DNA of 49,122 nt, from the NCBI RefSeq assembly GCF_009834785.1, contig NZ_WUYX01000002.1:1-49122 (forward strand), written 5' to 3'. Positions within the stretch are counted from its first letter, which is position 1. Every line of letters begins with the position of its first letter. The DNA is from Natronorubrum halalkaliphilum. GTDB lineage: Archaea > Halobacteriota > Halobacteria > Halobacteriales > Natrialbaceae. Positions 44,491-49,122 of this stretch are shown piece after piece. Both the position numbers and the translations under genes were made by a program. The notes below the pieces were generated by a model. It had not been told where the DNA came from and did not search any database. It worked only from the letters and a program-made list of their open reading frames with translations.

Positions 44491-45366
44491 ATGCCCGACG
44501 AAGTCTCGAACGCCGACGGTACCTTGCTCGTTCCGATCGCAAACCCCGAAACCGCCACCCGCCAGCTCGATACCGCAATCGAAATCGCGATCGATCGGTC
44601 GTACCGAATCCTTCTCGTCTACGTTCTCGAAGTGCCGTCGCAACTGTCGCTCAACGACGGCCGTCGATACCTCCTCGAGGACGAAGACGAGCAACTGCTG
44701 ATCGACGCCAAATCGCGTGTCGAGGCCGCTGGTGTTCCCGCCGAGAAACGAATCCGGATCGCTCGGGGCGTCGCCACGGGGATAACCGGTGCCGTCGAAA
44801 AATACGATATCGACGCCATCCTGATGGGGTGGCGCGGCCGACCGCCCCGACAGGACGTTATTCTGGGAAGCCACCTCGACAAAGTTCTGCGAAACGCCGA
44901 GTGTGATGTCCTCGTCAAACGAATCAAGACGCCGTCGCCGGAGGAGGTCGAATCCGTCCTCGTTCCAGTTGCTGGCGGCCCCCACGACGGCTTTGCCGCC
45001 GAGGCTGCCGCCTCGATCGCCCGCCGCAATGACGCTTCCGTCACACTGTTACACGTATTCGATCCCGACGACCCTGATCGCCCGAGAGAAGACGCACGAG
45101 CGCTGCTCGCAGAGACGGCAGACACGTTCGAAGGCGTGCAATCGATCGACAGCGAACTCGTCGAAAGCACCGACGTCGCCGGGACAATTACCGATTGGAC
45201 GACCGAACACGACGTAACCGTACTCGGTGTTTCACGCGGGGGACTTCTCCAGCGAGCAGTACTCGGAACGATTTCGGAAGCGGTCGGCCGGCACGCTGCC
45301 GGCACGGTCGTACTGGCAAAGCGACACGATCCCGTCTCGTCGCGACTTCGGCGCCTGCTCCCGTGA
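44491..45366 (+). CDS. Tandem universal stress protein (two Usp domains)
   Basis: 291 residues. The first UspA domain is at about 8-150 (TLLVPIANPETATRQLDTAIEIA...; the ATP-loop region reads DAILMGWRGRPPRQDVILGSHLDKVLRNAECDVLVKR). The second is at about 155-285 (ESVLVPVAGGPHDGFAAEAAASIARR...; VTVLGVSRGGLLQRAVLGTISEAVGRHAAGTVVLAKR, a G-x9-GS-like loop with divergent residues). Such tandem Usps are common in haloarchaea, often beside transporters. Soluble. A second single-domain Usp lies 2 kb downstream. Confidence 0.88.
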   Translation: MPDEVSNADGTLLVPIANPETATRQLDTAIEIAIDRSYRILLVYVLEVPSQLSLNDGRRYLLEDEDEQLLIDAKSRVEAAGVPAEKRIRIARGVATGITGAVEKYDIDAILMGWRGRPPRQDVILGSHLDKVLRNAECDVLVKRIKTPSPEEVESVLVPVAGGPHDGFAAEAAASIARRNDASVTLLHVFDPDDPDRPREDARALLAETADTFEGVQSIDSELVESTDVAGTITDWTTEHDVTVLGVSRGGLLQRAVLGTISEAVGRHAAGTVVLAKRHDPVSSRLRRLLP

Positions 45367-45428
45367 CGGTGCTGCCGGCCGTCGGTGGGTTCCAGTAGCG
45401 AGAGACACCATACAGTCGATACCGAAAC

Positions 45429-45898
45429 ATGGCAAACACACTAACTGACGACGTCACGTCGGCTCTCAAGGACGCCTTCCCCGAACGAGGCGTCGACGAT
45501 ATCCGGCCCGCCGGCCCTTCCTGGAACGACCGGAATCAGACGGTCGGCGTCAGCTTCAGCGATGACCAAAGCGCCTTTCTGAAGGTGGCAGTCGACGGAG
45601 ACGCCTCTCGAATCACCAGAGAATGTGCGGTGAACTTCACCGTGCTCGAGATCAGCTCGTACCGAACGACAGCGATATCACCGAACGGCTGGTGACGGCT
45701 CTCCACGAGGGCTACACGCAACGTGCTGGCTCGCTTCCCGCGGGATTCGAGGAACGGACCCCGGTATACAACGCAGTCAGATTCCTCGGGACCTCGGGCT
45801 TCTTCGAGAAGTGGGTCGAATTCACAGATCAGCCGCCGGCGGAAGCCGCGACGTGGGTCGAAACCGAGATGCAGCGACGTCTCGAGAACAGCAGATAA
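45429..45898 (+). pseudogene. Internally deleted aminoglycoside-phosphotransferase-like gene
   Basis: An N-terminal piece (MANTLTDDVTSALKDAFPER to SRITRECAVNF) resembles the N-lobe of APH/fructosamine-kinase-like phosphotransferases, with VGVSFSDDQSAFLKVA as the Lys-bearing strand. It runs out of frame after about residue 70, and a C-terminal piece (DSDITERLVTALHEGYTQRA...YNAVRFLGTSGFFEKWVEF) resumes in another frame and ends at 45898. The catalytic loop and DFG-equivalent (roughly 180-200 residues) are missing, so it is an internal deletion with a frame change. Confidence 0.7.
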
Positions 45899-46017
45899 CG
45901 CTTCGTCGCTAAGAAGTTCCGTTTCGAGTCACTGAAACGAAGGAGCGAATTTCAAGTAGCATCCATGAATTTCGTGTTGGCAAAAACGCTTATGCCAGGT
46001 GGATCAGACCTTCTCAT

Positions 46018-47202
46018 ATGACTAACCGGACGGAGGGAGAACTCGATGCAGCACTCGAACATATTACAACGATTTCTGACCATATAGAAGAAACGGAGCA
46101 GTTGACAGCGATTCAGGACGAGAAAATTACGGAGATATATCGGGAGATTTCGGATTTGAGTGCATCGATGGAAGAGGTCGCCGCGAGTTCCGAAGAAGTG
46201 ACGACCGCCGCGGAAACCGCTCGGGAGGCGGCAAATACCGGGAAAGGTGTCAGCGAGGACGTCTGGAAGACGATGGGTGAAGTGGTCGAGTCCGCCGAAC
46301 AGCTCGCAGCGACGACGGACCGACTCGAACAGCAGATGTACGAAATCGACGACGTCATCGAAGTCATCAGCGACGTTGCAGACGAAACTAATTTGCTGGC
46401 GTTGAATGCCTCCATTCAGGCGGCTCGTACGAACAGCGGGGGAGAGGGATTCGCAGTCATCGCTGACGAAGTCAAATCGCTCGCGGCCGAAACGAGCGAC
46501 CACGCTGATTCGATCTCCGACGAACTCACGGAACTGCAAGGCCAAACGGACAAAGCGAGTCAGGAAGCTCGAGAGACCAACGAGCACCTTCGAGAAGCGA
46601 GTAGCGAACTGGAAGGCGTCATCGACCGATTCGAACGGATCACCGAAACCGTCGACGAAGCTGCGGTCGGAATCGCGGAGGTCGCAGCCGTCAACGACGA
46701 CCAGGCAAACGCCGTCGAGAGCGTTACCGACGGCATCGAACAGATCGATACGCGTTCCGAACGCGTCACCTCGGAAATGAATGAAGCCGGTTCGCTGGTC
46801 GACCGACAGACCGAGATCGTCGAGCACCTGACGTCGTATATCCACAACCTTCCGGGGATGGCCTACCGGGTCAAAAACGAAGATGGATGGCCAGTGATGT
46901 TCGCCTCGGACGGCACAGAACGTCTCACCGGGTATACGAGCGACCAACTACTCGCGGGTACCGTCTCGCTCGGTGAGGATGTGATTCACGAGGACGACGG
47001 TGACGACGTTTGGGATGCCGTTCAGGCGGCTCTCGACGACCGCCGAAGCTTCGACATCGCATACCGTATCAGAACTGCACGGGGCGAGGTTACGCCCGTG
47101 CGAGAACAAGGTCAAGGCGTGTACGACGAGCAGGGCGAGGTGATCGCAATAGAAGGGTTCATGGTGGAGAACGTAACCGAACAGACAACTCAACTGTACT
47201 GA
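46018..47202 (+). CDS. Soluble methyl-accepting transducer with C-terminal PAS domain
   Basis: 394 residues without membrane helices. Residues 1-265 form the coiled-coil MCP signalling domain; the conserved hairpin tip is DETNLLALNASIQAARTNSG then EGFAVIADEVKSLAAETSDH (about 122-162), where CheA/CheW bind, and Glu/Gln pairs nearby may be methylated. A PAS sensor follows at about 280-390 (YIHNLPGMAYRVKNEDGWPV...GYTSDQLLAG...GEVIAIEGFMVENVTEQ). This order, output first and sensor last, is the reverse of most chemoreceptors. ATG start at 46018, with an AACGCTTATGCC box upstream. No che genes are nearby. Confidence 0.9.
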   Translation: MTNRTEGELDAALEHITTISDHIEETEQLTAIQDEKITEIYREISDLSASMEEVAASSEEVTTAAETAREAANTGKGVSEDVWKTMGEVVESAEQLAATTDRLEQQMYEIDDVIEVISDVADETNLLALNASIQAARTNSGGEGFAVIADEVKSLAAETSDHADSISDELTELQGQTDKASQEARETNEHLREASSELEGVIDRFERITETVDEAAVGIAEVAAVNDDQANAVESVTDGIEQIDTRSERVTSEMNEAGSLVDRQTEIVEHLTSYIHNLPGMAYRVKNEDGWPVMFASDGTERLTGYTSDQLLAGTVSLGEDVIHEDDGDDVWDAVQAALDDRRSFDIAYRIRTARGEVTPVREQGQGVYDEQGEVIAIEGFMVENVTEQTTQLY

Positions 47203-47331
47203 GACGAGACTTTTTCGACTGACCGACCACACTGCTGTTCATCGTGGCCGATCAGAAATGGCCACCGGAGACCACGGGTAATCAAGCCAACCATTATGTC
47301 CAGGCGAATACTGATCTGAACTACGAATACA

Positions 47332-47820
47332 ATGGCTGGAGCCAATCACATCGACGACCCGATCCGATCAATTCTCGTCGCAACCGACGGAAGTGACTCC
47401 GCAAAGGACGCGCTCGAGCGAGGGCTACAACTCGCCGAGGCAACCGGTGCAAACGTCCATATCCTCTCCGTGGTCGATACAACGTCGAACCCGATGCGGT
47501 TCGGTGTAGCGGACGTTGCTGAACTGCACGAGACCAGAGAACGAGTCGTCGACGAAATCGTTGCAGCCATCGACAACCGTGATATCGAGGTTCACGGATC
47601 GATTCGTCGCGGCCACCCCGCGAGTACGATCCTCACCTACGCCGACGAAAACGCGATTGACCTGCTCGTGATCGGACGGACAGGACGTGGGCGAGTGGCT
47701 GAAGCACTTCTCGGAAGTACCGCGGATCGACTCGTCCGGCAGGCATCGATTCCCGTGATCGTCGTACCAGCAGATGAGGATAGGGACGAAGACGGCCGAC
47801 AAAACGATAGTAGCCACTGA
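47332..47820 (+). CDS. Universal stress protein, single Usp domain
   Basis: 162 residues. SILVATDGSDSAKDALERGL at the N-terminus and IDLLVIGRTGRGRVAEALLGSTADRLVRQASIPVIVV near the C-terminus give the full ATP-binding signature (G-x2-G-x9-G[ST]), so it probably binds ATP. The acidic C-terminal tail is halophile-like. ATG start at 47332. Co-orientation with the transducer gene, 130 bp upstream, may be coincidental. No gene is visible between 47821 and 48004. Confidence 0.92.
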   Translation: MAGANHIDDPIRSILVATDGSDSAKDALERGLQLAEATGANVHILSVVDTTSNPMRFGVADVAELHETRERVVDEIVAAIDNRDIEVHGSIRRGHPASTILTYADENAIDLLVIGRTGRGRVAEALLGSTADRLVRQASIPVIVVPADEDRDEDGRQNDSSH

Positions 47821-48004
47821 AACGATTTGCAGACTGCAGTGATACGGACTGTGGAGCGCTGTATCTCACACATGCTCGCGCCCTCTCCTGGTCACGCTCC
47901 CTGAGGTGGGGAACTTAGCACCGCAATTCAACTAAGAGTGAGCAACGGCACGGTGATGGTGGGCGGGTTTCGGTGTCTCGTAAGGGGGAGGTGGTTCCCG
48001 CGGG

Positions 48005-48475
48005 TTACTCGTAGTAATCGATCCGTTCGATAACGTCGGCGAATGCGACGTTTTCCTGCACCTGTGTGATCTCTATTCGCACGCGTTCTCCCTTATCGGC
48101 ATCCGAAACGATAACGACATATCCGCGCTCAACGCGCGTGATTCCGTCGCCCTGATCGCCAATATCTTCGATCTCGACCGTTCGAGTTTCACCCTCTTCG
48201 ACGGGTGGTTGCAATGAGTCGGACGTCGACGTGGATGTTCGATCAGCTGTCGACTCGGGTTTCGGGGCAGCCGCTGATGTCGACGTCGATGTTGACGTTG
48301 ATTCCGTCTGTTCTGTGGTGTCCGTAGCGGACTGCAACACTGCGACTCGGTACGAGTGTTCCTCGTCTATATCGCCGAGTTGGAGTTCCTGCTCGGGAAC
48401 TTCGATAACGTATGATCCATCTCGCTCTTCGATTTGTCCTGAAAACAGACAAAGAAGTCGTTCAGATATCTTCAT
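48005..48475 (-). CDS. TRAM-domain protein with Ser/Thr-rich linker
   Basis: 156 residues. The N-terminal ~55 residues (MKISERLLCLFSGQIEERDG...VIEVPEQELQLGDI) are a conserved haloarchaeal module. An unusual low-complexity linker of alternating Ser-Thr (TSTSTSTS..., about 57-88) follows, then a TRAM domain at about 92-153 (GETRTVEIEDIGDQGDGITRVERG..VIVSDADKGERVRIEITQVQENVAFADVIER). TRAM proteins bind RNA and include archaeal cold-shock-like RNA chaperones. Soluble; ATG start at 48475. Confidence 0.9.
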   Translation of the reverse strand: MKISERLLCLFSGQIEERDGSYVIEVPEQELQLGDIDEEHSYRVAVLQSATDTTEQTESTSTSTSTSAAAPKPESTADRTSTSTSDSLQPPVEEGETRTVEIEDIGDQGDGITRVERGYVVIVSDADKGERVRIEITQVQENVAFADVIERIDYYE

Positions 48476-48650
48476 TGGATATGCCTTAGTTTAGGAGATA
48501 CGATTACAGATCCTTGAGTCTACTGATGGGTGGTATCGGAACCAACCGGAGGGTTCGAACTTCGTCCTTCGACGAATATTGCTCGAGGCGGAGCATTGTG
48601 GGCCTCTCGAGCGAATCGACGTTCGAACCGACTTCGGTGACTGTATCTCC

Positions 48651-48944
48651 AACACCACAATGTCCGTTGTTATTTTGATGTTTTGTGGCAAGAACTGCGG
48701 ACATCATGGAGTAGGGTGAGAGAAGAGAGAAATAGAAATAACAGTTTTGGGGGGCTGAAAGGCAGGAAAGCCGGGAAAGAATTGAATCCATTTCGAAAAC
48801 ACCACCGTGTCCGCTGTTCGGGCGTGTCACCACTACTCTTCTTGCGAGAAACACGAGAAAGGCGGCCGGTAAACACACCACCGTGTCCGCTGTTCGTGAG
48901 GAGGGAAGTTTCCTTTGCGGAGAGAACAGCGGACATAGTGGTGT
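48651..48944. other. Candidate replication-origin repeat cluster (five ~20-bp motifs)
   Basis: Five copies of a motif with core ACCACxxTGTCCGCTGTTC: forward at 48651 (AACACCACAATGTCCGTTGT), reverse at about 48691-48709, forward at 48798-48819 (AACACCACCGTGTCCGCTGT), forward at 48873-48895 (ACACCACCGTGTCCGCTGTT) and reverse at 48923-48944 (AACAGCGGACATAGTGGTGT). The last two form a facing pair, as do the first two. Between them lie an AT-rich AGAAATAGAAATAACAG stretch and a run of six G at 48749-48754. This layout resembles origin-recognition boxes, but the motif is not one I can match to a named ORB. 48476-49122 has no supported gene; orc1/cdc6 would be expected just outside the window. Confidence 0.55.
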
Positions 48945-49122
48945 ATCTAGCAGCCTAACGCAGACTGTTGCTACCTCTCAGTTGCCGAACGCGACCAGCA
49001 AAAGAATCGGCGAATCAGACGTATGTAACGGCATGGTAAGTATCAGTACCTCACAAATCAGTCTCAGCTAACCGGCGCTGAAGTGTGATTTACCGACGAG
49101 TCAGAGCCGAATCCGTTCTCCG

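Noticed and set aside
1-49122. CRISPR array or rRNA/tRNA genes
   Set aside because: No regularly spaced identical repeats with unique spacers and no recognisable rRNA or complete tRNA. The 28-bp tandem repeat at 43193 has no spacers.

Overview
The window is haloarchaeal chromosome or megaplasmid DNA. It is GC-rich, its predicted proteins are rich in Asp and Glu, exported proteins carry Tat-type signals (RR motif, lipobox Cys), many genes have TATA-like boxes close to the start with little leader, and there is an F420-dependent enzyme, an archaeal TRAM protein and a relic of a TATA-binding protein. The family content fits the Natrialbales (Natrinema/Haloterrigena-like), but genus cannot be fixed from sequence alone.

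Layout. 1-2.5 kb: mobile-DNA debris, namely a decayed IS630-type transposase and an intact tyrosine recombinase with a perfect palindrome upstream. 2.8-27.4 kb: a long catabolic locus with Zn dehydrogenase, SelA/DgaE-like PLP enzyme, PIG-L deacetylase, two glycosidase-like proteins with CxCxxC motifs, a creatininase-family amidohydrolase, RidA, an F420-dependent LLM dehydrogenase, NamZ (DUF1343), NagZ (GH3), AnmK, a Tat-exported GHL10 (DigH-like) hydrolase, a HAD phosphatase, an IclR regulator, a complete SBP5/DppB/DppC/fused DppDF importer and an enolase-superfamily enzyme. 27.4-28.7 kb: gene debris. 28.7-38.2 kb: membrane proteins (AI-2E family, ACR3/BASS family, MATE, MFS), a polyprenyl-synthase-like protein without its catalytic motifs, and a TetR regulator. 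38.2-39.6 kb: a deaminase-type amidohydrolase. 40.1-40.6 kb: a tbp pseudogene absent from any single reading frame. 40.8-44.4 kb: haem genes hemY/cgoX, hemH and hemE. 44.5-48.5 kb: two universal stress proteins, a broken phosphotransferase, a soluble chemoreceptor with inverted domain order, and a TRAM protein. 48.6-48.95 kb: five copies of a ~20-bp motif in both orientations, resembling a replication-origin repeat cluster.

How the genes work together. NamZ, NagZ and AnmK are bacterial peptidoglycan-recycling enzymes; adjacent namZ-nagZ mirrors Bacillus ybbC-ybbD. With an exported GHL10 glycosidase and an oligopeptide-type importer they suggest that this archaeon, whose lineage makes no murein, scavenges bacterial peptidoglycan. 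No MurQ etherase is visible. The neighbouring deacetylase, sugar(-phosphate) dehydrogenases, PLP lyase and RidA suggest an alternative: oxidise muramate at C1, then release lactate and ammonia by PLP-dependent beta-elimination to give KDG or KDPG, which haloarchaea already metabolise. The gene families are well supported; the pathway is inference.
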